Assembly: GCF_001815905.1 (NCBI RefSeq) | Contig: NZ_KV823250.1 | Span: forward strand, 72,053 to 136,052 | Length of the DNA stretch: 64,000 bases | Origin: Brevibacterium sp. HMSC07C04 | GTDB taxonomy: Bacteria > Actinomycetota > Actinomycetes > Actinomycetales > Brevibacteriaceae | Direction: 5' to 3' | Shown here: positions 16,985 to 25,604 of the stretch, piece after piece | Layout of the letters: the number at the start of each line of letters is the position of its first letter | Numbering within the stretch: position 1 is the first letter of the stretch | Program-made: the position numbers and the translations under genes | Notes under the pieces: generated by a model | Told to the model about the DNA's origin: nothing | Databases searched by the model: none | Seen by the model: the letters and a program-made list of their open reading frames with translations, nothing else

Positions 16985-17818
16985 ATGAAACTGCGCATCG
17001 CAGCTATCGTCGCTGCCGCAAGCCTGGTTCTCACCGGCTGCGGTGCAGGCGGAGGAGACCAGGAGGTCGGCCAGAAGAACGGCGATATCACCAAGCTGAC
17101 CGTCGGCGTTTCGCCCGTCCCACACGGTGACATTCTGCGCTACGTCGACGAAAACCTGGCTGAAGAAGCCGGCCTTGACATCGAGATCAAGGAGTACACC
17201 GACTACGCGCTGCCCAACCGTGCGCTCGTCGACGGCGACCTCGACGCCAACTACTTCCAGCACAAGCCGTACCTGGACGAGGAAGTCGAAGGCCAGGGCT
17301 ACAAGATCCACGGTTTCGAAGGCGTGCACATCGAACCGATCGCACTGTTCTCCAAGAAGGTGGAGTCGGTTGACGAACTTCCCGACGGCGGCACCATCGG
17401 CATCAACAACGACCCCGCCAACCAGGGCCGCGCACTCGAAATGCTTGCCAAGGAAGGCGTTATCAGCCTCGCTGACGGCAAGGACGCAACCACCGCCACA
17501 ATCAAGGACATCAAGGACAACCCGAAGAAGCTCGAATTCAAGGAAGCCGACGCAGCACAGCTGTCGCGCACCTTGGAAGACACCGATGCTTCGATCATCA
17601 ACGGCAACAACGCCCTGGAAGCCGGACTGTCGCCCACCAAGGACTCGGTGCTCGTCGAATCGGCTGAAGACAACCCCTACGCGAACTTCCTCGCAGTCCG
17701 CGAAGGCGACCAGGACAACGAAGCCATCAAGAAGCTCGACGAACTGCTGCACTCACCGGAAGTGAAGAAGTTCATCGAAGACAAGTGGACCGACGGCGCG
17801 GTGCTCCCCGCTTTCTGA
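16985..17818 (+). CDS. metQ: MetQ/NlpA-family substrate-binding lipoprotein
   Basis: 277 residues with a lipoprotein signal peptide ending LVLTGC (lipidated Cys19). The mature protein has the NlpA/MetQ pattern: LTVGVSPVPHGDILRYV, YTDYALPNRALVDGDLDANYFQHKPYLDEE, the central IGINNDPANQGRALEML, and IINGNNALEAGL. The family binds D/L-methionine for the MetNI importer. No metN or metI is adjacent: the neighbours are a divergent exporter and a convergent coaA, so the transporter partners must be encoded elsewhere. GAAGGA precedes the ATG. I found no SAM riboswitch in the 220-nt upstream spacer. Confidence 0.85.
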   Translation: MKLRIAAIVAAASLVLTGCGAGGGDQEVGQKNGDITKLTVGVSPVPHGDILRYVDENLAEEAGLDIEIKEYTDYALPNRALVDGDLDANYFQHKPYLDEEVEGQGYKIHGFEGVHIEPIALFSKKVESVDELPDGGTIGINNDPANQGRALEMLAKEGVISLADGKDATTATIKDIKDNPKKLEFKEADAAQLSRTLEDTDASIINGNNALEAGLSPTKDSVLVESAEDNPYANFLAVREGDQDNEAIKKLDELLHSPEVKKFIEDKWTDGAVLPAF

Positions 17819-17886
17819 TCCACCCATCCGCAAGGGCTCAGGCCCTGTAAGACCCACCAGACGCCGGGTCCAGCACTGCAGGCTGA

Positions 17887-18945
17887 CTACAGTTTGCGCA
17901 GCTGGATCCGGCGTACTGAATGGTCAGCCGACTTCGTCAGAATCAGATCGGCCCGACCGCGCGACGGCGCAACGTTCTCACGCAGATTGGGAGAGTTGAT
18001 GGAGTCCCAAATCTCCCCGGCAAGGGTGAGCGCTTCGTCTTCTGTCAACTCTGAATAGCGGTGGAAGTACGAATCCGGCTGAGTGAAAGCACCTGACTTC
18101 AGCTCCATGAACCGGTCGATGTACCACTGGCGGATATCACCGGGTGCCGCATCGACGTAGACGGAGAAATCGAAGTAGTCGCTGACCGACATTCCCACTT
18201 TCCCATCGGCGCGCGGCCTGGGCGGCTGCAGGACGTTGAGCCCTTCGACAATCAGAACATCCGGTGAGCGCACCGTGATCTCAGCACCGGGAACAATGTC
18301 GTAGGTGTGGTGCGAATACACGGGGGCGCGAGCTTCGCCCGCACCGGACTTGACGGTGGCGAGGAAGCGCATGAGCGCCCGCCGGTCGTAGGATTCCGGA
18401 AAGCCCTTCCGGGATGTCAGACCCCGGCGTGCCAGTTCGGCATTGGGAAAGAGGAATCCGTCGGTGGTGACGAGCTCAACCTGCGGGGTATCCGGCCACC
18501 GGGCCATCATTTCGCGCAGAACTCGCGCGGTGGTGGACTTGCCGACAGCCACTGAACCGGCCACGCCGATGACAAACGGGATGTGCTGTGGGGCGGGGTC
18601 GTGGCCGCTGGCGCGCAGCGGAGCAAAGAACTCCCGCGTGAGCCTGTGCTTTTTGCGGCGTGCTGAAACATACAGGTTGAGCAGGCGCGACAGAGGCAGG
18701 TAGATCTCTTCGATCTCCGTGGTGTCCATGCGCTCGCCCTTGCCGCGCAGCCGCTCAACATCCTCGGCCGTCAGCGGCAGGGGAGTGGCCTGGGCAAGTT
18801 CTGACCACGTTGTGCGGTCAAAGCGCCAGAAGGGCGATGAGACGGACTGGCTGCCCGACTTCTGGTGCGGGCGCAGTCCGGCAAGCAGCCGCGCGGGATC
18901 GAGGTCGCTGGATCGAACGGACGTAGCGGCGTCGTTGTGTTCCAT
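17887..18945 (-). CDS. coaA: Pantothenate kinase, type I
   Basis: 352 residues. It phosphorylates pantothenate in the first committed step of CoA synthesis. The P-loop IGVAGSVAVGKSTTAR lies near residues 125-140, the conserved VELVTTDGFLFPNAEL follows, then KGFPESYDRRALM and VYSHHTYDIVPG, and VLIVEGLNVLQ is the later strand. The type I fold is CoA-feedback-inhibited in characterised members. It is slightly long (about 315 is usual) because of an N-terminal extension of about 40 residues. It lies divergent from glmS, a pairing often seen in Micrococcales. Confidence 0.95.
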   Translation of the reverse strand: MEHNDAATSVRSSDLDPARLLAGLRPHQKSGSQSVSSPFWRFDRTTWSELAQATPLPLTAEDVERLRGKGERMDTTEIEEIYLPLSRLLNLYVSARRKKHRLTREFFAPLRASGHDPAPQHIPFVIGVAGSVAVGKSTTARVLREMMARWPDTPQVELVTTDGFLFPNAELARRGLTSRKGFPESYDRRALMRFLATVKSGAGEARAPVYSHHTYDIVPGAEITVRSPDVLIVEGLNVLQPPRPRADGKVGMSVSDYFDFSVYVDAAPGDIRQWYIDRFMELKSGAFTQPDSYFHRYSELTEDEALTLAGEIWDSINSPNLRENVAPSRGRADLILTKSADHSVRRIQLRKL

Positions 18946-19018
18946 AGGTGATGCAGATCCTCGTTTCGCTCAGCGATCCCCCAGACAGGGAATTCCAGCT
19001 TAAGGCACAACCGCGCGT

Positions 19019-19024
19019 TAATAT
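19019..19024 (+). promoter_or_regulatory. glmS -10 hexamer close to the start codon
   Basis: TAATAT ends 8 nt before the glmS ATG. Transcription would start only a base or two before the start codon, so glmS is probably leaderless or nearly so. A glmS ribozyme is therefore not possible in this spacer. Confidence 0.5.
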
Positions 19025-19032
19025 TGAGGTCT

Positions 19033-20898
19033 ATGTGTGGAATTGTTGGATTCGTTGGAAACCCGAACGCCCAGATCACCGCTGAAGACGTCACAGTCGG
19101 AGGCCTCAAGCGAATGGAGTACCGCGGCTATGATTCCGCGGGCGTTGCATTCGTGACCGAGACCGGCCAGCTGGCATCAGCGAAAAAGGCCGGGAAGCTG
19201 GACAATCTCAAAGCTGAGCTTGCCGAACACCCGCTGCCGAAAGCCGCAACCGGCATCGGCCACACCCGCTGGGCAACCCACGGGGCACCGACTGACGAAA
19301 ACGCGCACCCCCACCTGGCCGATGACGGCCGTCTGGCGCTGATCCACAACGGAATCGTCGAAAACTACGCCTCACTCAAAGAGCGCCTGCTGAAAGACGG
19401 CGTCGAATTCGCATCTGAAACCGACACGGAAGTCGCAGCGCACCAGCTGGCCAAGAACTACCGCGAAACCGGTGACCTCACCGAAGCCATGCGGCGGACT
19501 TCTAACGAGCTTGAAGGTGCTTTTACCCTGCTGGCCGTCCACGCTGACAAACCCGGAACGGTTGTCGCCGCCCGCCGCAATTCGCCGCTGGTCATCGGCC
19601 TGGGTGAGGACGCCAACTACCTGGGTTCGGATGTTGCCGCGTTCATCGACTACACCCGCCGCGCCGTTGAGATCGGCCAGGACGAAGTCGTCACCATCAC
19701 AGCTGATTCAGTCGACATTATGGACTTCGACGGCAACCCGGTCGAAGGCACCGAGTATGAGATCGACTGGGATCCGGCAACTGTGGACAAGGGCGGATTC
19801 ACGTCGTTCATGGAAAAGGAAATCCACGACCAGCCGCAGGCAGTCGCCGATACGCTCCTGGGCCGCTTCGACACCGACGGGCGCCTCACCCTCGACGAAA
19901 TGCGGATTGACGAATCCGTGCTGAAATCCGTTGACAAGATCATCGTCGTGGCCTGCGGCACGGCCGCCTACGCCGGTCAGGTCGCCAAATACGCGATCGA
20001 GCACTGGTGCCGCATCCCGGTAGAAGTCGAACTGGCCCACGAATTCCGCTACCGCGACCCGATCGTGTCGGAGAAGACCCTCGTCGTCGCGATTTCGCAG
20101 TCCGGCGAAACGATGGACACCATCATGGCCCTGCGCCACGCCCGCCACCAGGGCGCGAAGGTGGTTGCCATCTGCAACACCTACGGTTCGACCATTCCGC
20201 GCGAATCCGATGCCGTTCTTTACACGCACGCGGGCCCCGAAATCGCAGTGGCCTCCACCAAAGCGTTCCTTTCTCAGATTGTCGCCTGCTACCTGCTGGG
20301 TCTGTATCTGGCACAGCTGCGCGGCAACAAGTACCGCGACGAAATCCAGCTGATCCTGGACGAACTGCAGAACATTCCGGGCAAGGTCCAGCAGCTTTTG
20401 GATGACGACTCCCAGCAGATCACCGACCTGGCCAAGCGCCTGGCCGAAACCCCGTCCGTGCTGTTCCTGGGCCGCCACGTGGGCTTCCCCGTGGCCATGG
20501 AAGGCGCGCTCAAACTCAAAGAGCTCGCCTATATTCACGCCGAGGGCTTCGCCGCGGGCGAACTCAAGCATGGTCCCATCGCGCTGATCGACGAGGGCCA
20601 GGTTGTCATCATCATCGTGCCCAGCCGCTTCGGCAGGGATTCGCTGCACTCGAAGGTCGTCTCCAATATTCAGGAGGTCCGGGCTCGCGGAGCCAACACG
20701 ATCGTCATTGCCGAACAGGGTGACGAAGCAGTGCGCGAGTACGCCTCCGAAGTCATCTACGTGCCCAACACCACCACGCTGCTGGCACCCCTGCTGACTA
20801 CGGTGCCGCTGCAGATCTTCGCTATGGAACTGGCTCAGGCCAAGGGCCTGGATGTCGACCAGCCGCGCAACCTCGCGAAATCCGTCACGGTCGAATAA
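19033..20898 (+). CDS. glmS: Glutamine-fructose-6-phosphate aminotransferase (isomerizing)
   Basis: 621 residues starting MCGIVGFVG, so Cys2 becomes the N-terminal nucleophile after Met removal; this fixes the ATG at 19033. The glutaminase domain shows EYRGYDSAGV, GHTRWATHG and HNGIVENY. Two SIS sugar isomerase domains follow, with ACGTAAYAG and ISQSGETMDT in the first and FLGRHVGFPVAMEGALKLKELAYIHAEGFAAGELKHGP in the second. The C-terminus DQPRNLAKSVTVE is the catalytic loop and tail. It makes glucosamine-6-P, the substrate of glmM, for cell-wall UDP-GlcNAc. It heads a plus-strand run reaching 28.3 kb. Confidence 0.98.
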   Translation: MCGIVGFVGNPNAQITAEDVTVGGLKRMEYRGYDSAGVAFVTETGQLASAKKAGKLDNLKAELAEHPLPKAATGIGHTRWATHGAPTDENAHPHLADDGRLALIHNGIVENYASLKERLLKDGVEFASETDTEVAAHQLAKNYRETGDLTEAMRRTSNELEGAFTLLAVHADKPGTVVAARRNSPLVIGLGEDANYLGSDVAAFIDYTRRAVEIGQDEVVTITADSVDIMDFDGNPVEGTEYEIDWDPATVDKGGFTSFMEKEIHDQPQAVADTLLGRFDTDGRLTLDEMRIDESVLKSVDKIIVVACGTAAYAGQVAKYAIEHWCRIPVEVELAHEFRYRDPIVSEKTLVVAISQSGETMDTIMALRHARHQGAKVVAICNTYGSTIPRESDAVLYTHAGPEIAVASTKAFLSQIVACYLLGLYLAQLRGNKYRDEIQLILDELQNIPGKVQQLLDDDSQQITDLAKRLAETPSVLFLGRHVGFPVAMEGALKLKELAYIHAEGFAAGELKHGPIALIDEGQVVIIIVPSRFGRDSLHSKVVSNIQEVRARGANTIVIAEQGDEAVREYASEVIYVPNTTTLLAPLLTTVPLQIFAMELAQAKGLDVDQPRNLAKSVTVE

Positions 20899-20934
20899 AC
20901 GGTCGGACAGAGCCGCATAGAGGAGGACAGAGCC

Positions 20935-21465
20935 GTGGGCATCATCGGCATCGGCGTTGATATTGCCGACGTTCCCCGCTTCCAGGAGCACATTGAGCGG
21001 GTGCCCGAACTCCTGGACCGCCTGCTGACTCCTGCCGAGCAGCTGAAGAAGAACGGAAGGCGGCGCAGCCCGGAAAGCCTCGCCGCCCGGTTCTCGGCAA
21101 AAGAGGCCCTGGTCAAGGCTCTGCAGTTCCCGCAGATCATTCCGTGGCAGGAGGCCGAGGTGGTGTCGGCCTTCTCCGGTGCCCCGTCTTTCCGTTTGAG
21201 CGGTTGGGTGTTGGAGATGTTCTGCCAGCGCGGAGGTGAGCACGTGCACCTGTCGATCACCCACGACGGGGACCGCACAATCACCTACGTCATTGTCGAA
21301 GGCAGCGGACCGTCACTGTCCCCGCCTGTCGACCAGCCGGCCCCGCCGCTGCCGGGAACAGAAGAGCACGACCGTGCGCTCGCCCAGTTCCGCGCCGATG
21401 TCGCACTCAGGCGGCAAGAGCGCAATCGGATGCGGGAGGAAGCCCGCCGGAACAACCCCGGCTGA
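20935..21465 (+). CDS. acpS: Holo-[acyl-carrier-protein] synthase
   Basis: 176 residues from a GTG with GAGGAG upstream. It transfers phosphopantetheine from CoA to acyl carrier protein. The family's two motifs are present: GIGVDIADVPRF (magnesium Asp) near the N-terminus and ARFSAKEALVKAL near residues 49-61, followed by HLSITHDG. The catalytic domain ends near residue 122. The remaining 50 residues, Pro rich then highly charged (ALRRQERNRMREEARRNN), are an extension absent from typical 120-130-residue AcpS. Its use of CoA fits functionally with nearby coaA. Confidence 0.92.
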   Translation: MGIIGIGVDIADVPRFQEHIERVPELLDRLLTPAEQLKKNGRRRSPESLAARFSAKEALVKALQFPQIIPWQEAEVVSAFSGAPSFRLSGWVLEMFCQRGGEHVHLSITHDGDRTITYVIVEGSGPSLSPPVDQPAPPLPGTEEHDRALAQFRADVALRRQERNRMREEARRNNPG

Positions 21466-21525
21466 ACCAGCAGAAACCGAGTCACCCCGCGCATTGCCCC
21501 CAGCTCGAACAGAACAGGAAACACC

Positions 21526-22986
21526 ATGCCCCGCCCCGCGTACACCGGTGAGCAGATCCGCCAGGCCGAAGCTCCGCTTTTGGAAGCCGGTGAAGGCGAC
21601 AGGCTCATGCGTCGGGCCGCGGGTCAGTTGGCGGCCGTGTGTCGCCGAGTGCTGCGCTTAGGCGGCGGCACCGTCTACGGTCGGCGCGCAGCTGTTCTCA
21701 CCGGCCCGGGCAACAACGGCGGGGACGCTCTGTTCGCCGCGGCTGACCTCGCTCGCCGCGGTGTTGCCGTCACCCTCCTGCACACCCTCGGCACACCCCA
21801 CCGGGAGGGCCTTGCTGCCGCCCTGAGCGCTGGTTGCCGGCAGGCTGAAATCGCCGAGGCGCCGGGCCACCTGGGAGCGGCTGATCTGGTTGTCGACGGG
21901 ATATTCGGCACCGGCGCCAAACCCCAGCTGCCGGAGGACATTGTGCAGCTGCTGTGCGTGTGGCAGGCCAGTTCGGCCCGTGCGGAGGGGCAGATCACAG
22001 TGGCGGTCGACGTGCCCACGGGCATTGACGCATCGACCGGACGCAGCGCACAGGCTGCCGTGCAGGCTGATTGGACGGTCACCTTCGGCGGCCTCAAAAC
22101 CGGCCTGTTCACGGGTGCTGGCGCTTCCGCTGCCGGCCGCGTTGTGCTTGCGCCCATCGGCCTGGATTTCTCAGATACCGTGCCGGATGCGTGGGTGTAC
22201 AGAAGGGATGATCTGCGCGAACTCGTCAAAGCGCCGACGGGGGAGGACCACAAGTACACCCGAGGTGTTGCGGGCATCTGCGCTGGTTCCGCTGACTATC
22301 CCGGTGCTGCCGTTCTGTGCACCAGCGCTGCGGTGGCCGCAGGTGCCGGAATGGTGCGGATCACCGGGGATGCTCAGCTGCGGTCCGCCGTTGCAGCCGA
22401 GGTTCCAGAAGCCGTTGCAGCCGACGGGCGCGTCCAAGTGTGGGCCGTTGGCCCTGGCAGCCCCAGCAGCGACAGGACTGAAGCCGTGTTCGCAAGCGGG
22501 GAGCCGGTCATTGCCGATGCGGGCGCCCTGGACCATCTGCCCGAACACCTGCCGACAGGCAGCATCATCACACCGCACGCCGGGGAACTCGAAAGGCTTC
22601 TCACAGCACGCGGGCACAGCGTGCAGCGGGCCCAGATCGAACAGGACCAGCTGCACTGGGCTCGCGCTGCCGCCGAAGAACTCGACGCGGTCGTTCTGCT
22701 CAAGGGCCACCGCAGCGTCATTGCCGAACCCGACGGCACCGTCCACCTGCCCCAAGCCGGTTCAGCCAACCTTGCGACAGCAGGCTCAGGGGACGTGCTC
22801 ACGGGGGTGCTCGCAGCGTTCCTGGCAGAAAGAGCGGCAGCCAAAGGGCGCCTCGACCCCGGTACGACGGCCGTGACCGCCGCGGCTGCCGTTCTGCTCC
22901 ATGGGAGGGCGGGCAAGACCGCCGTCCACGCCTCCGGCCTGCCGCAGGCTGTGGAGCAGGCTGTGCTCAAAGCTCGGGGGCGTTAG
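21526..22986 (+). CDS. nnr: Bifunctional NAD(P)H-hydrate repair enzyme (epimerase / ADP-dependent dehydratase)
   Basis: 486 residues joining two domains. The N-terminal YjeF_N epimerase has LTGPGNNGGDALFAAADLARRG, VVDGIFGTG and AVDVPTGIDASTG. The C-terminal ribokinase-like dehydratase has GVAGICAGSADYPGAAVL, ITPHAGELERLL, VVLLKGHRSVIAEP and NLATAGSGDVLTGVLAAFLA. Together they repair the damaged cofactors NADHX and NADPHX. The TAG stop at 22984-22986 is also the first half of the -10 hexamer for alr. Standard actinobacterial context between acpS and alr. Confidence 0.95.
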   Translation: MPRPAYTGEQIRQAEAPLLEAGEGDRLMRRAAGQLAAVCRRVLRLGGGTVYGRRAAVLTGPGNNGGDALFAAADLARRGVAVTLLHTLGTPHREGLAAALSAGCRQAEIAEAPGHLGAADLVVDGIFGTGAKPQLPEDIVQLLCVWQASSARAEGQITVAVDVPTGIDASTGRSAQAAVQADWTVTFGGLKTGLFTGAGASAAGRVVLAPIGLDFSDTVPDAWVYRRDDLRELVKAPTGEDHKYTRGVAGICAGSADYPGAAVLCTSAAVAAGAGMVRITGDAQLRSAVAAEVPEAVAADGRVQVWAVGPGSPSSDRTEAVFASGEPVIADAGALDHLPEHLPTGSIITPHAGELERLLTARGHSVQRAQIEQDQLHWARAAAEELDAVVLLKGHRSVIAEPDGTVHLPQAGSANLATAGSGDVLTGVLAAFLAERAAAKGRLDPGTTAVTAAAAVLLHGRAGKTAVHASGLPQAVEQAVLKARGR

Positions 22987-22989
22987 GAT
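22984..22989 (+). promoter_or_regulatory. -10 hexamer of alr overlapping the nnr stop codon
   Basis: TAGGAT begins with the TAG stop of nnr and ends 6 nt before the alr GTG. The geometry is the same as at guaA, and alr has no properly spaced Shine-Dalgarno. A leaderless alr transcript is the simplest reading. Confidence 0.5.
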
Positions 22990-22995
22990 CGAGGC

Positions 22996-24300
22996 GTGTC
23001 CCCATCGTCATCGCAACTTCTGCCCACCACGGCTTACGGGCCATCGCTGCTGACGGCGCACATCGACCGTGACGCCATCCGCACCAACCTTGCGGTGCTG
23101 CGCGAACACGCGGGCGAAGCCGGTGTCATTCCGGTAGTCAAAGCCGACGCCTACGGCCACGGCATCACGGGGGTCGTTCCCGTCCTGGTCGAAGCCGGCA
23201 TTCGCAGAATCGGCACGGCCACAGTGCCCGAAGCCCTGCAGGTGCGCGACCTTTTAGAGCGCCTGGCCGCCGAGGGGCTCACAGGAGCAGAAGACACTGC
23301 TGTTCTGTGCTGGCTGATGCCCATCGGCGTGGACTTCGCCCAACTTGCTGAGAAGAACATCGAAGTGGGAATCACCGCTGCCGAACAGCTGCCGCACCTT
23401 GCCCAAGCAGCCCGGCAGTGTACAGACAATCCGCTGCGCATCCATATCAAAATCGACTCCGGGCTGGGCCGGGGCGGTATGACCGAACACCAGCTTGACG
23501 GCTTCCTGCGCGAAGTCGCCCAGATGGACGACGGTGTTCGCGCGGGCCTGAGAATCGTCGGCGCAATGACCCACCTGGCAGTTGCCGACGAGCCGGGCAG
23601 CGAGTTCACCGACCACCAGTACAGCATCTTCACCGAGGAGATCGCGAAGCTGCGCGGTTTCCTGCTGTCCCAACCAGAGCTCGGCGAAGAGGACGAACTC
23701 ATCGTCCACGCGTCGAATTCGCCCGCCGCGCTGACAATCGGCACGGGACCGGACACACTGACCGCGCGCGCCGTGCGGACCGGACTGGCAGTCTATGGGC
23801 TCAGCCCCTTCGCGGGCAGCAGCCCGGAAAGCCTTGGACTGCGTCCGGCCATGACGCTGAAATCCCAGGTCGTAGCGCTCAAAGACGTAGCCCGCGGAAG
23901 TCACGCCAGCTACGGACTGACCTACACGTGTGAAGCCGACACCCGCTTTGCGCTCGTGGCCGGCGGCTACGCTGACGGTCTGCCGCGGTCTGCATCCAAT
24001 GCCGCGCGCGTTTTCATTGGCGGACGCCAGTACCGGCAGGTGGGCCGAATCGCGATGGACCAGATTGTGGTGGAAGTCGGCCTGGACTCGGATGTGGGCG
24101 TTGGCGACGAAGTCACCATCTTCGGCCCCGGCGAGTCCGGTGAGCCCACGGCGGCTGACTGGGGCGCGTGGGGTGGGACCATCAACTACGAAATCGTCAC
24201 CGGCATCGGCAGTCGCGTTGAGCGGATCATGACCGGGCGCGCTGTCGGTGATTCCGGTGCCGAGGCAGGCGATGCCGACGAAAGCGGGGAGCGCGCGTGA
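22996..24300 (+). CDS. alr: Alanine racemase
   Basis: 434 residues from a GTG. It makes D-alanine for peptidoglycan. The PLP lysine is Lys49 in VVKADAYGHG, the substrate loop has GRGGMT, the phosphate-binding region is near HASNSPAAL, and the second-subunit active-site tyrosine lies in HASYGLTYTCEADTRFALVAGGYADGLPR. The late IAMDQIVVEVG and GTINYEIVTGIGSRVER are also typical. A slightly acidic tail of about 20 residues follows. Its stop overlaps the tsaE start (GTGA). alr next to the t6A genes is common in actinobacteria. Confidence 0.96.
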   Translation: MSPSSSQLLPTTAYGPSLLTAHIDRDAIRTNLAVLREHAGEAGVIPVVKADAYGHGITGVVPVLVEAGIRRIGTATVPEALQVRDLLERLAAEGLTGAEDTAVLCWLMPIGVDFAQLAEKNIEVGITAAEQLPHLAQAARQCTDNPLRIHIKIDSGLGRGGMTEHQLDGFLREVAQMDDGVRAGLRIVGAMTHLAVADEPGSEFTDHQYSIFTEEIAKLRGFLLSQPELGEEDELIVHASNSPAALTIGTGPDTLTARAVRTGLAVYGLSPFAGSSPESLGLRPAMTLKSQVVALKDVARGSHASYGLTYTCEADTRFALVAGGYADGLPRSASNAARVFIGGRQYRQVGRIAMDQIVVEVGLDSDVGVGDEVTIFGPGESGEPTAADWGAWGGTINYEIVTGIGSRVERIMTGRAVGDSGAEAGDADESGERA

Positions 24301-24788
24301 GCCGCATCGACATCGAGCTGCGCAACCAAGCCCGTACGGCTGAACTCGCCGCTGCACTGGCGCCGCAGCTGCGCGCCGGGGACCTCATCATCCTCACCGG
24401 CGGGCTCGGGGCGGGAAAAACCACGTTCACGCAGTCACTGGCTGTGCACCTCAACGTTCGCGGGCGCGTGTCCTCACCGACCTTCATCATCGCCAGGGAG
24501 CACCCGCCGGCAGGCGACGGTCCCGGCCTCGTCCACGTTGATGCCTACCGGCTGGAAGACGCTGCCGAACTCGATGACCTCGACCTCGACTCTGAACAGC
24601 ACGAAGTCGTCACGGTCGTCGAATGGGGTGCGGGCGTGGCTGAATCCCTGGCGGACGACCACCTGGAGATCACCCTGACCAGGCCCGATTCCGCCGACCC
24701 GGAATCCGGTCAGCGCGAGGCTGTTCTGCAGGGCTTCGGCGATTCCTGGGCACCCCGTCTGGCACGTGTGAAGGAGGCCATGAAGTGA
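24297..24788 (+). CDS. tsaE: tRNA t6A biosynthesis ATPase TsaE
   Basis: 163 residues; the GTG overlaps the alr stop. The P-loop GGLGAGKTTFTQSLA is followed by VSSPTFIIAREH (switch region), LVHVDAYRLED and VVEWGAG, the YjeE/TsaE pattern. TsaE works with TsaB and TsaD in forming N6-threonylcarbamoyladenosine at position 37 of ANN-decoding tRNAs. Its own stop overlaps the tsaB start, so alr-tsaE-tsaB are probably translated as a chain. Confidence 0.95.
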   Translation: MSRIDIELRNQARTAELAAALAPQLRAGDLIILTGGLGAGKTTFTQSLAVHLNVRGRVSSPTFIIAREHPPAGDGPGLVHVDAYRLEDAAELDDLDLDSEQHEVVTVVEWGAGVAESLADDHLEITLTRPDSADPESGQREAVLQGFGDSWAPRLARVKEAMK

Positions 24789-25591
24789 CTGCCCGGAACA
24801 CCGGCGAAGCCCAGCCCAAGCCCCCCGTGGTCGTTGCCCTCGATACATCGTCCGCCGCTTCTGTTGCCGTTGTCGCCGATGACCGGACTGAAGTCGAATG
24901 GGCGCAGTCGCGGGCGCGTCGCCACGCTGAACTTTTAGGACCGGCGCTGACCGATGTGCTGCAGCAGGCGCCAGAACCCGAACTCGTGGCCGTCGGCGTG
25001 GGGCCAGCACCGTTTACCGGTATGCGCGCAGGCATTGCCTCCGGCTTGGGCTTCGCCGTGGGGCGCGGGCTTCCCACAGTGGGTGTGCGTTCCCACGACG
25101 GTCTGGCGCTCGCGGTGTACGAACAGCTGCGCCGCGCTGGCGAAGCCGTTGGCGACGTGCGGCTTCTCGTGGCCTCAGACGCCCGCCGCCGTGAGGTCTA
25201 CTGGGCTGAATACGCAGGACTCGACGAGGCCGGCCTGCCGATGCTGGCTGCTGGCCCGGACGTCGCCAAACCTGCTGATTTGGCCAAACTCAAGGGCCTG
25301 GGCGCAGCTGCTGACGGTGACTCCGGGCATGCCGACCCCACCGAACACAGCCCCACCGAACACAGCCTCGCAGAGCCGAACCCAATAGGGCCCGCCCTCT
25401 TGCGCATCGGCGCTGGCTTTGAGCTCTACGCTGATGTTCTCGGGCCACCCGATCCGCGCTTTCCGACCGACGCGCTGGCATCTGATATCGCCCGGATAGC
25501 CGCGCGCACAGAAGCCGCGGGCCGCCAGCAGCTGGATCCCATCCCGCTGTACCTGCGCGAACCAGATGCCAAACCGCTGCCCGGCCGCTGA
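24785..25591 (+). CDS. tsaB: tRNA t6A biosynthesis protein TsaB
   Basis: 268 residues from a GTG overlapping the tsaE stop. The ASKHA-fold start VVALDTSSAASVAVV, then RHAELLGPALTDVL and the block VAVGVGPAPFTGMRAGIASGLGFA, identify TsaB, the partner that binds and stabilises TsaD. SDARRREVYWAEY is also conserved. Between residues about 180 and 200 is a variable insert that includes a duplicated PTEHS, encoded by a perfect 15-bp tandem repeat. The rimI and tsaD genes follow. Confidence 0.92.
   Translation: MTARNTGEAQPKPPVVVALDTSSAASVAVVADDRTEVEWAQSRARRHAELLGPALTDVLQQAPEPELVAVGVGPAPFTGMRAGIASGLGFAVGRGLPTVGVRSHDGLALAVYEQLRRAGEAVGDVRLLVASDARRREVYWAEYAGLDEAGLPMLAAGPDVAKPADLAKLKGLGAAADGDSGHADPTEHSPTEHSLAEPNPIGPALLRIGAGFELYADVLGPPDPRFPTDALASDIARIAARTEAAGRQQLDPIPLYLREPDAKPLPGR
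25336..25365 (+). repeat. Perfect 15-bp tandem duplication inside tsaB
   Basis: CCCCACCGAACACAG occurs twice head to tail (25336-25350 and 25351-25365) and encodes PTEHSPTEHS in a non-conserved surface insert. It keeps the frame, so it probably arose by replication slippage. Confidence 0.7.
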
Positions 25592-25604
25592 TCAGCCCGC
25601 CGCT

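Noticed and set aside
16763-17752. Upstream continuation of the minus-strand ABC exporter frame through metQ (about 330 extra codons)
   Set aside because: The opposite strand carries a complete MetQ with a lipobox and good ribosome site. The extra residues resemble no ABC protein, and a GTG with a Shine-Dalgarno at 16762 starts the real gene.
17830-17850. Small GGGCTCAGGCCC hairpin as terminator after metQ
   Set aside because: The stem is short and the loop geometry poor, with no T-run. Not strong enough to annotate.
18946-19032. glmS ribozyme or long regulatory leader
   Set aside because: The spacer is under 90 nt and the -10 lies 8 nt before the start codon, leaving no leader to fold.
19708-21264. 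518-codon open frame on the minus strand across glmS/acpS
   Set aside because: It is a shadow of glmS codons, a common effect in high-GC genes. The protein has no recognisable domain and the opposite strand is clearly coding.
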